The notes under the pieces: generated by a model | What the model was told of the DNA's origin: nothing | The model's input: only the letters and a program-made list of their open reading frames with translations | Databases searched by the model: none | Shown here: positions 25,314 to 34,421 of the stretch, piece after piece | Numbering within the stretch: the first letter of the stretch is position 1 | Layout of the letters: the number at the start of each line of letters is the position of its first letter | Translations under genes and position numbers: made by a program | Assembly: GCA_964562015.1 (NCBI GenBank) | Contig: CAZLRH010000015.1 | Coordinates: 10,925 to 74,924 of the forward strand | DNA length: 64,000 bases | From: CAZLRH01 sp964562015 | GTDB lineage: Bacteria; Verrucomicrobiota; Verrucomicrobiia; Opitutales; JABDGR01 | Direction of reading: 5' to 3'

Positions 25314-26525
25314 ATGCGATTACTTTTCCTTTGTTCGGGCCTCGAACCCGGCCGCGATGGCGTGGGTGACTACACGCGTTGCCTCGCGCAAGCCGCGTGT
25401 GCAGCCGGCCATGAGGTCGCGCTGGTTTCCGTGCGCGACGACTTTGCGAAGGCAATTCCCGCGTTGCCGGCGGTACCCATGGCCGGGCAAGTGGCGGAAT
25501 GGCGTCTGCCGCGAATGCTGGATGATCCAGTGCAGTCCGGGCTTTTTCGCCGCTGGGTGGAGTCGTTCACGCCCGATTGGGTGAGTGTGCAGCATTCCGC
25601 CTTTGGCTGGCATCCGCGCGGCCTCGGCGCGCGCCAGGCGAACCAATTGCTCCAGCTTTTGCCGGCCACGGCGCGGCGACATTTGATGTTGCACGAACTT
25701 TGGCTGGAGAAGCATCGCGGCCAGCCGTTTCGCCAGCGCGTGCTCGGCTGGTTGCAACACAGTGTGATACGAGCCTGGGTGGGCGCTGGATTTCGTCCGC
25801 ATCTGACCCAGGTGCAATGTCGGTGGTACCAAAGCCAGCTTGCGGACTTTGGCTATAAATCCGAAGTCTGGCCGCTTTGTAGCAATTTTCCGGTGCCGTC
25901 CGTTCCACCCGCGCAAAATCCCGACTGGCTCCTGCAGCACTTGGCGCAGCCGCTCGCGCCCTCCCTATCCAAGCCCATCTACTGGCTCGGGCATTTTGGC
26001 TCGTTTTACACCGAGGAATGGGATCCGCGCGCGTTTCTGGAAAATTTTGACCGGACCGTAACCGCGTCAGGAAAGCAACTGGTGGCCGTGGCCATGGGCA
26101 ACATGCGCATGGGGCGCGAAGCTTGGCGCGCACTGGAGGAACGGCCGCCCACTGGCGTAGTGGTTGCGAGCGTGCGGAGTTTGGCACCTGCGGAGATTTC
26201 GGTCGCGCTGTCCGCATGTGATGGCGCGTTTTGCACGACACCCTGGCCGATGGTGGAAAAAAGCAGCGCGGTGTGTGTCTGGCGGGCCCTCGGGGTGCCA
26301 GTGCTGACCCCGCGCACGAAAGAAGACACCTCCCGCGCCGCCCGCTTGCCGGCATGGCCGGATGCGGGATTGATTTTCGCCCCTGGGCCGGAGATACCCC
26401 TGCCTCCGCTGCGGGTGCCTGCGCCCGATTTTCTCGATCCCGCCGTTTCGATAAAAAAACTGCTGGCCGTCTTTGTCACACACGATCAGGCCAACTCCGG
26501 CGTCCCGGCCTACCCTCGCGCATGA
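25314..26525 (+). CDS. Glycosyltransferase-like protein, GT-B fold (divergent)
   Basis: A 403-residue protein from ATG 25314. The start MRLLFLCSGLEPGRDGVGDYTRCLAQA has the layout of a GT-B N-terminal strand plus glycine loop, broken here at residue 20 of that block. DWVSVQHSAFGWHP and HLMLHELWLE are consistent with a GT4-type acceptor domain. The donor half is divergent: IYWLGHFGSFYTEEW and CDGAFCTTPWPMVEKSS occupy the usual positions, with an E-K-S-S instead of the standard E-x7-E. So activity is plausible but uncertain. Its stop overlaps the start of the next gene (ATGA). Confidence 0.62.
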   Translation: MRLLFLCSGLEPGRDGVGDYTRCLAQAACAAGHEVALVSVRDDFAKAIPALPAVPMAGQVAEWRLPRMLDDPVQSGLFRRWVESFTPDWVSVQHSAFGWHPRGLGARQANQLLQLLPATARRHLMLHELWLEKHRGQPFRQRVLGWLQHSVIRAWVGAGFRPHLTQVQCRWYQSQLADFGYKSEVWPLCSNFPVPSVPPAQNPDWLLQHLAQPLAPSLSKPIYWLGHFGSFYTEEWDPRAFLENFDRTVTASGKQLVAVAMGNMRMGREAWRALEERPPTGVVVASVRSLAPAEISVALSACDGAFCTTPWPMVEKSSAVCVWRALGVPVLTPRTKEDTSRAARLPAWPDAGLIFAPGPEIPLPPLRVPAPDFLDPAVSIKKLLAVFVTHDQANSGVPAYPRA

Positions 26526-27580
26526 GCCAATCACCGCCATTGCGTATTTTATTGGCCGGCCCGACGCTCGGAAAATTCGGCGGACTGGAGGCGTTTACCT
26601 TGACCATGGCCGAAAGCCTGGCCCAGACCGCGGGCTTTGAGCCGCGCCTTTGCTTCAAGCTGGTGGGCCATACGCAATTTGACCCGCAACTGCGTGCCCT
26701 CTGCGAACGCACACGCGTGCCTTTCGAGGTGGTGCCCCGCGGCAGCCGCGAGCTTTGGAAAAACCTTCGCTGGGCTGATGTGGTGCACAGCCAAAATGCC
26801 TCGCCCGACATCGTGCTCGGCGCGCGTCTGCTCGGGCGGCCTGTCGTTGTCACGATGCACAACCACCAGCTCGCCGCGCCGTGGTGGCCGCGCATTTTGT
26901 GGCGGCTCGCGGTTCGCTCCGCGCAGGCACGGTGCTATGTTTCTGATTATGTGCGGCGAGCGTGGGAGCCCGCGGGCTTGCGGCCCGGCAGTCAAATCAT
27001 GCCCGCCGTTTCCGGGCTGCCGGAGCGGCCCCTCACTTGGGAGCGCCGCGGTTTTGTTTTTCTCTCGCGCTGGATAGCCCACAAAGGCCTCGAACCCTTG
27101 CTCGAAGCTTACGCCGGGGCACGCCTTGATCATGAGGCATGGCCGCTGACGCTTGCGGGGGACGGACCCCTGCGCCCCTGGGTCGAGAATTTCGTCGCGC
27201 AACATAAACTCAATACCGTGCGGCTCGCGGGCTTCGTGAGCGGCGAGGCCAAGTACACGCTTTTGCGCGAGGCCAAGTGGAATGTCGCGCCCCCGCAAAC
27301 CCGCGAAGACCTCGGCTTGACGCCCATTGAGGCGCGCCAATTCGCCGTACCCTCCATTATCACGCGCGACGGCGGGTTGCCGGAAGCGGCGGGACCCCAC
27401 GCGCTCGTGGCCGAGCCCGGTGACGTCGCCGGACTGCGCGCCCGCCTTGAAGAGGCCGCGTCCATGCCGGAGGACGAGTACCGCCGCCGGGCCCTGGCCA
27501 GCCAGGCCCAGTTGAGCGAGTTCTTAAAACCTCTCTCGGATTATCACGAACTGTATCACCGGCTGGCTGGACGTCGTTAG
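26522..27580 (+). CDS. Family 4 glycosyltransferase
   Basis: A 352-residue protein from ATG 26522, overlapping the preceding stop by 4 bp. ILLAGPTLGKFGGLEAFTLTMAE opens the GT-B fold (glycine loop GKFGGLE). FVFLSRWIAHKGLEPLLEAY and LTLAGDGPLRPWVE are in the donor half, followed by WNVAPPQTREDLGLTPIEARQ, where the E-x7-E motif reads EDLGLTPIE. SIITRDGGLPEAAG completes it. A GT4 enzyme of unknown sugar. Confidence 0.88.
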   Translation: MSQSPPLRILLAGPTLGKFGGLEAFTLTMAESLAQTAGFEPRLCFKLVGHTQFDPQLRALCERTRVPFEVVPRGSRELWKNLRWADVVHSQNASPDIVLGARLLGRPVVVTMHNHQLAAPWWPRILWRLAVRSAQARCYVSDYVRRAWEPAGLRPGSQIMPAVSGLPERPLTWERRGFVFLSRWIAHKGLEPLLEAYAGARLDHEAWPLTLAGDGPLRPWVENFVAQHKLNTVRLAGFVSGEAKYTLLREAKWNVAPPQTREDLGLTPIEARQFAVPSIITRDGGLPEAAGPHALVAEPGDVAGLRARLEEAASMPEDEYRRRALASQAQLSEFLKPLSDYHELYHRLAGRR

Positions 27581-27581
27581 C

Positions 27582-28886
27582 ATGGATTTGAAAACCACAC
27601 CTCGCTTTTTGGTCGCGCACCCGACGGGCAATACCTATGTGCGCAACGACCTGCGGGCCCTGCAGGAGGCCGGCCAGTTGTGGCGCTTTGTCACCGCACT
27701 CGGCACGAGCCGTGATAGCGCGTGGGCGCGGCTGCCGGGACCGTGGCACGCGGAAATAAATCGACGGGCCTATGATTTGTCCGGCGACTTGATTCAGCGC
27801 GTGCGCCCAGCGCGTGAAATCATGCGCCATGTGGCCCCGCGACTCGGATGGGAAGACCTGCTGCGCCATGAAACCGGGTGGGCCTGCGTCGATGCCGTTT
27901 ATCACTCGCTCGACCGAGCCGCGGCGCGCCTCATTGCCCAAACTGCAGGTCACACGAATGCGCCCAACGCGGTGTTGACCTATGAGGACGGCGCGGAAAA
28001 AACCCTGATGGCGGCCCGGCGGGCGGGCTGGCTGGGCGTTTACCATCTCCCCATTGCCTATGGCCCGTATGCGCGCCAGCTTTTTGCCGAGGAGGCGCAA
28101 CGTCTGCCGGACTGGGCGCCTACGTTGCAGGGCGACCGTGATTCGCCCGCCAAAATGGACCGCAAGTTGCGAGAGTTGGAATTGGCCGACGCCGTGGTCT
28201 GCCCCAGCCGTTTTGTGTATGAATCGCTGCCGCCATCAGTGCGCCAAGTCAAACCCTGTCATATCGTCCCCTATGGCGCTCCGCCACCGCCCGTCGATCC
28301 CGGAAGCGACGCGGTCCGCAATTCCCTTAAACGGCCGTTCCGCCTGCTCTTCATGGGAGCGCTCAGCCAGCGCAAGGGCCTGGCCGATTTATTCGCCGCC
28401 ATCAAAATTCTGGGCAATCCAAAAAATCTCGAATTGATCCTGATGGGCAAAGTCTGCGCCCCCTTGGATTTCTACCGTGATCAGGGCGTGCCGTTTATCT
28501 ATGAGCCGCCGCGGCCCAACGAGGAGATTTTGGATTTCATGGCCCAATGCGACGCCTTTGTCCTGCCCTCCATCGTCGAAGGCCGGGCCATCGTCCAACT
28601 GGAAGCACTCAGCCGGGGTCTGCCGCTTTTGGTCACTCCGAATGCCGGGGGTGATGATTTAATCACGCCCGGCGAAACCGGTTTCCTCGTGCCGATTCGC
28701 GACCCGGCGGCCCTGGCGGAGAAAATCAACTGGCTGCTGGAACATCGCGCGGAATTGCCCCGCCTGCGGGCGGCCTGCCGCGCCCGCGCCGCCGCCTGTT
28801 CATGGGAGGCCTATCGCCGCCGGCTACAGTCGATCCTCGGGTCGGGCGCGGAATCCATTTCCGGCCAGATATCCTCCAATTCCTGA
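27582..28886 (+). CDS. Family 4 glycosyltransferase
   Basis: A 434-residue protein starting one base after the previous stop. The N-terminal half contains NAVLTYEDGAEKTLMAAR and LPIAYGPYARQLF. The C-terminal half contains FRLLFMGALSQRKGLADLFAAI, LELILMGKV, FMAQCDAFVLPSIVEGRAIVQLEALSRG (E-x7-E variant EGRAIVQLE) and TPGETGFLVPIRDP. These are clear GT4 donor-domain features. The long N-terminal domain suggests an unusual or bulky acceptor. Confidence 0.88.
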   Translation: MDLKTTPRFLVAHPTGNTYVRNDLRALQEAGQLWRFVTALGTSRDSAWARLPGPWHAEINRRAYDLSGDLIQRVRPAREIMRHVAPRLGWEDLLRHETGWACVDAVYHSLDRAAARLIAQTAGHTNAPNAVLTYEDGAEKTLMAARRAGWLGVYHLPIAYGPYARQLFAEEAQRLPDWAPTLQGDRDSPAKMDRKLRELELADAVVCPSRFVYESLPPSVRQVKPCHIVPYGAPPPPVDPGSDAVRNSLKRPFRLLFMGALSQRKGLADLFAAIKILGNPKNLELILMGKVCAPLDFYRDQGVPFIYEPPRPNEEILDFMAQCDAFVLPSIVEGRAIVQLEALSRGLPLLVTPNAGGDDLITPGETGFLVPIRDPAALAEKINWLLEHRAELPRLRAACRARAAACSWEAYRRRLQSILGSGAESISGQISSNS

Positions 28887-28926
28887 GATTGCCTAAACTT
28901 TCCCACTCGCGTAGATTGATTTCCGT

Positions 28927-30348
28927 ATGAATGAGTCGCAGCCCGTAAAAATACTCAAAAAGCTGCTGTGGACTTATTTTCTGCTGCTGCTGTTTGAGGG
29001 CGCACTGCGCAAATGGATTCTGCCCGGGCTCTCCAATGTGCTGCTGCTCGCGCGCGATCCCTTGGTGGTCGCCATTTACATGATCGCGTTTTCCTGCCGG
29101 CGCTTCGTTATCAACGGCTATGTGATTGCCTCCGTGATGCTGGCTTTCCTGGCTTTTATCGGCGGGGTTTTAAGTGAAAATTCCAATGTGGTCATCACGC
29201 TCATCGGCCTGCGCACGTATTTTTTGCACTTGCCGCTGATCTTTGTGATTCAGGCCACGCTGGATCGGGAAGATGTTTTTCGCATGGGCAAGGTGCTGCT
29301 CTGGACCGCCCTGCCCATGAGCGTGCTGTTGGTGGCGCAATTCTTCTCCTCGCCCTTCTCCCGGGTAAATGTCCAAGTCGGCGGCGTTTACGACTACGGC
29401 CTGGCTGGGACCATGGGCCGCTTCCGGCCGACCGGCACTTTTTCGTTCGTCAACGGGGTGGCCATTTTCTACCCGCTGACCTTGAGTGTTCTGCTTTCCC
29501 TGCTCTTGTTGCAGCGCAAGCTCCCCTTCTATCTCGTGGTGGCGAGCCTGGCCTGCATCATCGTGGCCGTGCCGTTTTCCATCAGCCGCACGAACATGAT
29601 TATGTGCGCGATTGTGCTCGCCGCCTCGGCCCTGGCCCTGATGGCTATTCCCAAGCCCCCCGCGCTGGTGGCGCGGGGTATTGTGGTCTGCGCCATCGTC
29701 GCCCCCATCATCTCGTCCCTGGGCTTTTTTAACGAAGGCCTGCAGACTTTCGGCCAGCGGTGGCAGGATTCCACCGGCGAGGGCTCGGGCGGCTTTCGCG
29801 GCGCCATTGTGGATCGCTTCATTGACGATTTGATACCGCCCAGCAGCTATTTTGTGACCACCCCGATTCTCGGCTACGGCGTGGGCCGCGGCACCAACAT
29901 GGCGCAGATTTACCTCAGCGGCCAGCGCCAGTTTGCGCTCGGTGAAGGTGAATGGCCGCGCCTGGTGCTCGAAATGGGCCCCGTGATTTCCGTGTGTTTT
30001 ATCGCCTTGCGCGTCGCCATCTCCGGCCAATTGCTGGCCGTCGGGCTGGGCGCCTTGCGGCGCGGCAATCCCGTGCCGTTGCTCATTGGCGTGCAAGCCG
30101 CGTTTCTGGTGTTCAATTCGCAATGGTCGCAACCCACCACCCTGGGCTTCGCCGTCTTCATGGCCGGCATGACGTTTTCGTCCGTGCGCAACCCCTCCAA
30201 CGTCGCGAATGTGCCGCGCCGCCCCGCCCGCCGCACTTATGGCCGCTCCTGGCAGCCGCCGCCGCCTGGGATGCGACCGGGGGTGGCCATTCCGGTGCCG
30301 CCCGAGGCACCCAATCCCGACGGCCGAATCCTGCAACCCTCCCCGTGA
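28927..30348 (+). CDS. Polytopic membrane protein, O-antigen polymerase/ligase-like (Wzy/WaaL-like)
   Basis: A 473-residue protein from ATG 28927 with about ten hydrophobic segments, a large extracytoplasmic loop (around residues 275-330, with GFNEG-type and PPSSYFVTTPILGYGVGRG sequence), and a Pro/Arg-rich soluble tail of about 50 residues at the C terminus. The loop motif ILGYGVGRG resembles the GxGxG loop of O-antigen ligase family proteins. It may polymerise repeat units or attach glycan to a lipid. Its presence beside a Wzm/Wzt exporter is unusual, because that route normally needs no Wzy. The next gene overlaps by 4 bp (GTGA). Confidence 0.75.
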   Translation: MNESQPVKILKKLLWTYFLLLLFEGALRKWILPGLSNVLLLARDPLVVAIYMIAFSCRRFVINGYVIASVMLAFLAFIGGVLSENSNVVITLIGLRTYFLHLPLIFVIQATLDREDVFRMGKVLLWTALPMSVLLVAQFFSSPFSRVNVQVGGVYDYGLAGTMGRFRPTGTFSFVNGVAIFYPLTLSVLLSLLLLQRKLPFYLVVASLACIIVAVPFSISRTNMIMCAIVLAASALALMAIPKPPALVARGIVVCAIVAPIISSLGFFNEGLQTFGQRWQDSTGEGSGGFRGAIVDRFIDDLIPPSSYFVTTPILGYGVGRGTNMAQIYLSGQRQFALGEGEWPRLVLEMGPVISVCFIALRVAISGQLLAVGLGALRRGNPVPLLIGVQAAFLVFNSQWSQPTTLGFAVFMAGMTFSSVRNPSNVANVPRRPARRTYGRSWQPPPPGMRPGVAIPVPPEAPNPDGRILQPSP

Positions 30349-31499
30349 GTGATTTTCAAGTCATTCTGCTCGGCAATTACGCGCCTGATGGCCAGCCGAG
30401 CATGGTGCGGTTTGGGGACTTGCTGCTGCGCGGCTGGAGACGCCGAAACATTCCCGCGTTCTTGCTGCAACCCACGCCATTTTGGCGCGCAAAATGGAGC
30501 GGAATGTTTGCCCGCGCCGGAGGCTTCGCCGACAAATCGTGGCGTTTTATCCGCCGCTTGCCGCAGGAAATGGCCGCCCTGCCCCTGGACTCCCGACGAC
30601 CGGTGATTTATCATATTTGCGATCACGGCAACGCCCATTACCGGCGTGCGCTGCCCGCCCGCGGGGTGCTCGCAACGTGTCACGATTTACTGGCCCTGCG
30701 CAGTGAACGAGGTGAACTGCCCTTCCAGCCGTCACGCGGGCCGCTGGCCTCCTGGCAACAACGCCGGATGTTTGCCGAATTGCAAAAAATTCCCTGGCTC
30801 GCCTGCGATTCGCAAGCCACGCGCACCGACTTCCTGCGGATGGCACAACGCGCAGATGAATCGCGGGTGCGCGTGATTCCGTTGACCCTCAACCACGCCT
30901 ACCGGCCACTCACATCCGCGGAAATTACGCCCACCCTGGCGCCGTGGCCAAAGTTGCGGCAACAGCCTTATGTACTCCAAGTCGGAGGCAATGAGCCGCG
31001 CAAAAACCGAATGCTGCTGCCCAAAATTCTCGCGGAGGCGGTGCGCAACGGATGGAACGGCTTGCTCGTGCTGGCGGGCGCGCCTCCCACGCCGGCATGG
31101 TGGGACGCCGTGCGCGTAGAAGGCGTCCTGGAGCGCGTCATGGTCGTCGAGCATCCCACGACGGAGACATTGAATGCGCTCTATAGCGGGGCCTACGCCC
31201 TGATTTTTCCCTCATTCGCGGAAGGCTTTGGCTGGCCGGTGCTCGAGGCGCAGGCGGCTGGTTGCCCCGTGTTATGCAGTAACACAACTTCCCTGCCCGA
31301 GGTTGCCGGAGACGCTGCGTTGATGTTTGCGCCGGCCGACGCTTCCGGTTTTGCTGGCGGCATTACCCGCCTGGCCCAGGATGCCTCGTTGCGCGCCGAA
31401 CTTATTCGCCGCGGCTTTAATCAAGTCGCGCGATTTAGTGAAGACGCCATGTTTGCCGGCTACGAAGCGCTTTACCAGGCAGTCCTCGCGGATGCCTGA
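30345..31499 (+). CDS. Family 4 glycosyltransferase
   Basis: A 384-residue protein starting at GTG 30345 inside the stop of the membrane protein gene. VILLGNYAPDGQPSMVRFGDLL opens it. VIYHICDHGNAHY and GVLATCHDLLAL are the acceptor side. The donor side has YVLQVGGNEPRKNRMLLPKI, LLVLAGAPP, LNALYSGAYALIFPSFAEGF and GWPVLEAQAAGCPVLCSN, with SLPEVAGDAALMFAPAD. A canonical GT4 arrangement. Translational coupling to the polymerase-like gene suggests joint expression. Confidence 0.9.
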   Translation: MSDFQVILLGNYAPDGQPSMVRFGDLLLRGWRRRNIPAFLLQPTPFWRAKWSGMFARAGGFADKSWRFIRRLPQEMAALPLDSRRPVIYHICDHGNAHYRRALPARGVLATCHDLLALRSERGELPFQPSRGPLASWQQRRMFAELQKIPWLACDSQATRTDFLRMAQRADESRVRVIPLTLNHAYRPLTSAEITPTLAPWPKLRQQPYVLQVGGNEPRKNRMLLPKILAEAVRNGWNGLLVLAGAPPTPAWWDAVRVEGVLERVMVVEHPTTETLNALYSGAYALIFPSFAEGFGWPVLEAQAAGCPVLCSNTTSLPEVAGDAALMFAPADASGFAGGITRLAQDASLRAELIRRGFNQVARFSEDAMFAGYEALYQAVLADA

Positions 31500-31508
31500 A
31501 CGATTGCC

Positions 31509-32681
31509 ATGCATATTCTGAAAACGCTCCACTCCCTCAATCCCTCGGGCGGAGGCGTGGCCACGGGTGTGGATGTGATGGCGCGGGCGCTGGTGGCGAT
31601 GGGGCATAAAGTGGAGGTGGCCTGCTTTGACGACCCCAATGCACCCTGGCTGGCCGGGCGGCCCTATCCGGCCTATGGCTTCCCTTCGCCCTTTCTGCGG
31701 GGCTACGGCTGGTCGCCCGATTTCACCCACTGGTTGGAGGAGAATGTCCGGCGGTTCAACGCCATCACCGTTGAGGGTATCTGGCAATATCACGGCATGG
31801 CGGTTCATCGGGCGGCAATGCAAGCCCGGGTTCCCTATTTTGTCATTCCCCAGGGAATGCTCGATCCGTGGTTTCGGCGCACGTACCCGCTCAAGCATCT
31901 GAAGAAACAACTTTACTGGAAACTGGTGGAACAGCACGTTCTGCGCGATGCGCAGGCGGTCATCTTCACCGCCGAGGATGAGCGCTTGTTGGCCACGGAT
32001 TCCTTTTCCCCGTGGGAAGTGCATGGCGTGGTGGCGGCGATGGGCATGGCGCCCCCCGCGGGTGACCCAGCGGTCCGGACCCGCGACTGGCACGCGCGTT
32101 TCCCGCAATTGCGAAACCGGCGCTGCCTGCTTTACCTCGGCCGGCTCGACCGCAAGAAGGGCATTGACCTCCTGTTGGAAGCCTATGCAGCGGTGCATCC
32201 TGCGGCCACCCGTGATGCCGCCCCCGCGTTGATTCTCGCCGGGCCTGAAAGCAGCCCGGAATTTGTGGCCACCTGCCGGGCCCGGGCCCGCCAGTTGGGC
32301 TTGCGCGACAATCAGGACGTTTTTTGGACCGGCATGTTGGAGGGCGATTGGAAATGGGCGGCGGTGGAGGCCGCCGACGCTTTGGTCCTGCCGACGCACC
32401 AGGATAATTTTGGTTTTGTCGTCGTCGAGGCGCTGGCCGTGGGCACCCCCGTTTTACTCACCGAGCGTGTGAATATCTGGCGGGAAATCATCGCGGACGA
32501 CGCGGGCCTCGCCGCACCGGACACCGTTGACGGTGTGCGCAGGTTGCTGGCCGAACATGCCGCGTGGACGCCCGCCGAACGCGCAAAGAAATCCGCCGCC
32601 GCCCTGGCGTGCTTTGCGAATCGTTTTCATCTCGAAACGGCCGCGCGCCGTCAGTTAGACATCTTGAGCCTAAAGGCCTAG
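31509..32681 (+). CDS. Family 4 glycosyltransferase (WcaI/WcaL-type)
   Basis: A 390-residue protein from ATG 31509. Its N terminus has LKTLHSLNPSGGGVATGVDVM, the glycine-rich loop. YFVIPQGMLDPWF is a block shared with colanic-acid-type GT4 enzymes. The donor half has RCLLYLGRLDRKKGIDLLLEAY, ALILAGPESS, ADALVLPTHQDNFGFVVVEA and LAVGTPVLLTERVNIWREI. These suggest a GT4 transferase. The next gene starts 12 bp downstream. Confidence 0.9.
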   Translation: MHILKTLHSLNPSGGGVATGVDVMARALVAMGHKVEVACFDDPNAPWLAGRPYPAYGFPSPFLRGYGWSPDFTHWLEENVRRFNAITVEGIWQYHGMAVHRAAMQARVPYFVIPQGMLDPWFRRTYPLKHLKKQLYWKLVEQHVLRDAQAVIFTAEDERLLATDSFSPWEVHGVVAAMGMAPPAGDPAVRTRDWHARFPQLRNRRCLLYLGRLDRKKGIDLLLEAYAAVHPAATRDAAPALILAGPESSPEFVATCRARARQLGLRDNQDVFWTGMLEGDWKWAAVEAADALVLPTHQDNFGFVVVEALAVGTPVLLTERVNIWREIIADDAGLAAPDTVDGVRRLLAEHAAWTPAERAKKSAAALACFANRFHLETAARRQLDILSLKA

Positions 32682-32693
32682 GGCCTGATTTTC

Positions 32694-34421
32694 ATGCGCA
32701 TCACCATCGTCCAAGGAGCATTTCTCCCCGTGCCCGCCCTGCGCGGGGGCGCGCTGGAAAAGGCGTGGGATGCGCTCGGCCGCGAATTCGCCCGCCGGGG
32801 CCACCAGGTCACGCACATTTCGCGGCAATGCGACGGCCTGCCGGAGCGGCAAATCATCGACGGCGTGCAGCACCTGCGCATCCTGGGTTACGACATGCCG
32901 AAGTCGCAACTCTGGATGAAGTTTTATGATTTTTTCTTTTCGCGCGCGGCGCTGCGCCTGCTGCCGGCGGCGGACATCCTGGTGACCAATTCGTTCTGGC
33001 TGCCGATTCTGGTGCAGGACGTCTCGCGCGGGCGGTTGTACGTGCATGTGGCCCGTTTTCCGAAGGGCCAGATGGGCTGGTACCACCGCGCCGCCCGCTT
33101 GCAAACCATTTCGCTCGCCGTGGCGGAGGCGATTCAAAAACAGGCGCCCAATTGCGCGCAACTGGTCAAGATCTTGCCACTGCCCTTGACGGATGGCGTG
33201 TGGGAGCCGGAGCCCTTGCCGGATGAAAAGCGGGATTCGATCGTCTTGTACACTGGCCGCATTCACCCGGAAAAAGGGCTTGAGTTGTTGGCCGCCGCGT
33301 GGACCAATCCGCGCACGCGCGCGGCCCTCGCGGGCTGGAAACTGGTGCTCGCCGGCGGGTGGTCCGTGGCGCATGGCGGCGGCGGCGAGCAATACCGTCG
33401 GCATTTGGCGAATCTCTTTGCGCCGGCCGGAGACAGTGTGGTGTGGGCGGGTCCCTTGTTCGGCCCGGACACGGCCAAGCTCAACGAGCTTTACCGCCGG
33501 GCCCGCATCTTTGCCTATCCGTCCATTGCGGAAAAAGGCGAGGCGCTCTCGCTCTCCACCATCGAGGCCATGGGCGCGGGCACGCCGAGCGTGGTCTCGA
33601 ATCTCGACTGTTTTCGTGAATTCATGCGCGACGGGGAGAATGGCCTCGTCTTCGACCATCGGGCTGCCGATGCCGCGGATAATTTATCCCACGCCCTCGT
33701 AACCCTGGCCGGCGACCCGGCCCGGCGCGCGGCCCTCGGCGTGGCGGCGTGGGAAACCGCCAAACGCTACCGCCTCGAGGAAGTGGCCTCTTGTTATTTG
33801 GAGGATTTTGAGTCGCTGCGCCCGCGCGCGTCGACCGGTGATTTCAGCCCGAAGCTCGCGCCGCGCTTCACCTACCGCCAAAGCTCGCCGTACATTTCCC
33901 CCTGGTCGCTCAGCAAGCGCATCCGCATTCTCCTCTGGGAGTTTAGCTGGCCGCTGTTTTGCCGGTGGACGCCGAAGCCCTTCAACGGCTGGCGGTTAAT
34001 GTGGCTGCGGATGTTCGGCGCCAAGATTCAGGGTTCACCATTTGTGCACCAACGGGCCCGCGTGACGCATCCTTGGAATCTCACCTTGCGCGACCGCGCT
34101 TGCCTGGGGGACGACGCCCATGCTTATGCGCTTGGGCCCATCGACCTCGGCGAGGGCTGCACCATCGCGCAGGAGGCGTACTTGTGCACGGGCACGCACG
34201 ACTTTTCCGCGCCGGAACTGCCGTTGCAAATTTCGCCGATAGTGATTGGCGCGCGGGCATTCGTTGGCATGCGGGCCATCATCCTGCTGGGCGTGACTTT
34301 GGGCGAAGGCTCGGTCGTGGGCGCGGGCGCAGTGGTGGCGCGCAATGTGCCACCGGGCGAAACCGTGGCGGGAAATCCCGCCCGGCCCATTCGGCGCAAG
34401 GAAGTTTCCAAAGATGCGTGA
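32694..34421 (+). CDS. Fusion: GT4 glycosyltransferase plus left-handed beta-helix (hexapeptide) O-acetyltransferase, WcaF-like
   Basis: A 575-residue protein from ATG 32694. Residues 1-375 form a GT4 enzyme: FLPVPALRGGALEKAWDALG, IVLYTGRIHPEKGLELL, LVLAGGWS and ARIFAYPSIAEKGEALSLST with the donor-site motif. A linker follows, then from about residue 395 a WcaF-type acetyltransferase: WPLFCRWTPKPFNGWRLMWLRMFGA, PFVHQRARVTHPWNLTLRDR and HAYALGPIDLGEGCTIAQEA. LCTGTHDF contains the catalytic histidine candidates. The end (VIGARAFVGMRAIILLGVTLG, VGAGAVVARNVPPGETVAGNPAR) is the hexapeptide beta-helix. The two activities are usually separate proteins in colanic-acid-like loci. Fusion suggests that the added sugar is acetylated by the same polypeptide. 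No frameshift is needed to read through. Confidence 0.9.
   Translation: MRITIVQGAFLPVPALRGGALEKAWDALGREFARRGHQVTHISRQCDGLPERQIIDGVQHLRILGYDMPKSQLWMKFYDFFFSRAALRLLPAADILVTNSFWLPILVQDVSRGRLYVHVARFPKGQMGWYHRAARLQTISLAVAEAIQKQAPNCAQLVKILPLPLTDGVWEPEPLPDEKRDSIVLYTGRIHPEKGLELLAAAWTNPRTRAALAGWKLVLAGGWSVAHGGGGEQYRRHLANLFAPAGDSVVWAGPLFGPDTAKLNELYRRARIFAYPSIAEKGEALSLSTIEAMGAGTPSVVSNLDCFREFMRDGENGLVFDHRAADAADNLSHALVTLAGDPARRAALGVAAWETAKRYRLEEVASCYLEDFESLRPRASTGDFSPKLAPRFTYRQSSPYISPWSLSKRIRILLWEFSWPLFCRWTPKPFNGWRLMWLRMFGAKIQGSPFVHQRARVTHPWNLTLRDRACLGDDAHAYALGPIDLGEGCTIAQEAYLCTGTHDFSAPELPLQISPIVIGARAFVGMRAIILLGVTLGEGSVVGAGAVVARNVPPGETVAGNPARPIRRKEVSKDA

Noticed and set aside
29170..30336. 388-codon open frame on the minus strand opposite the polymerase/ligase-like gene
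   Set aside because: Highly polar, His/Gly/Gln-rich sequence typical of the reverse complement of a hydrophobic membrane protein.
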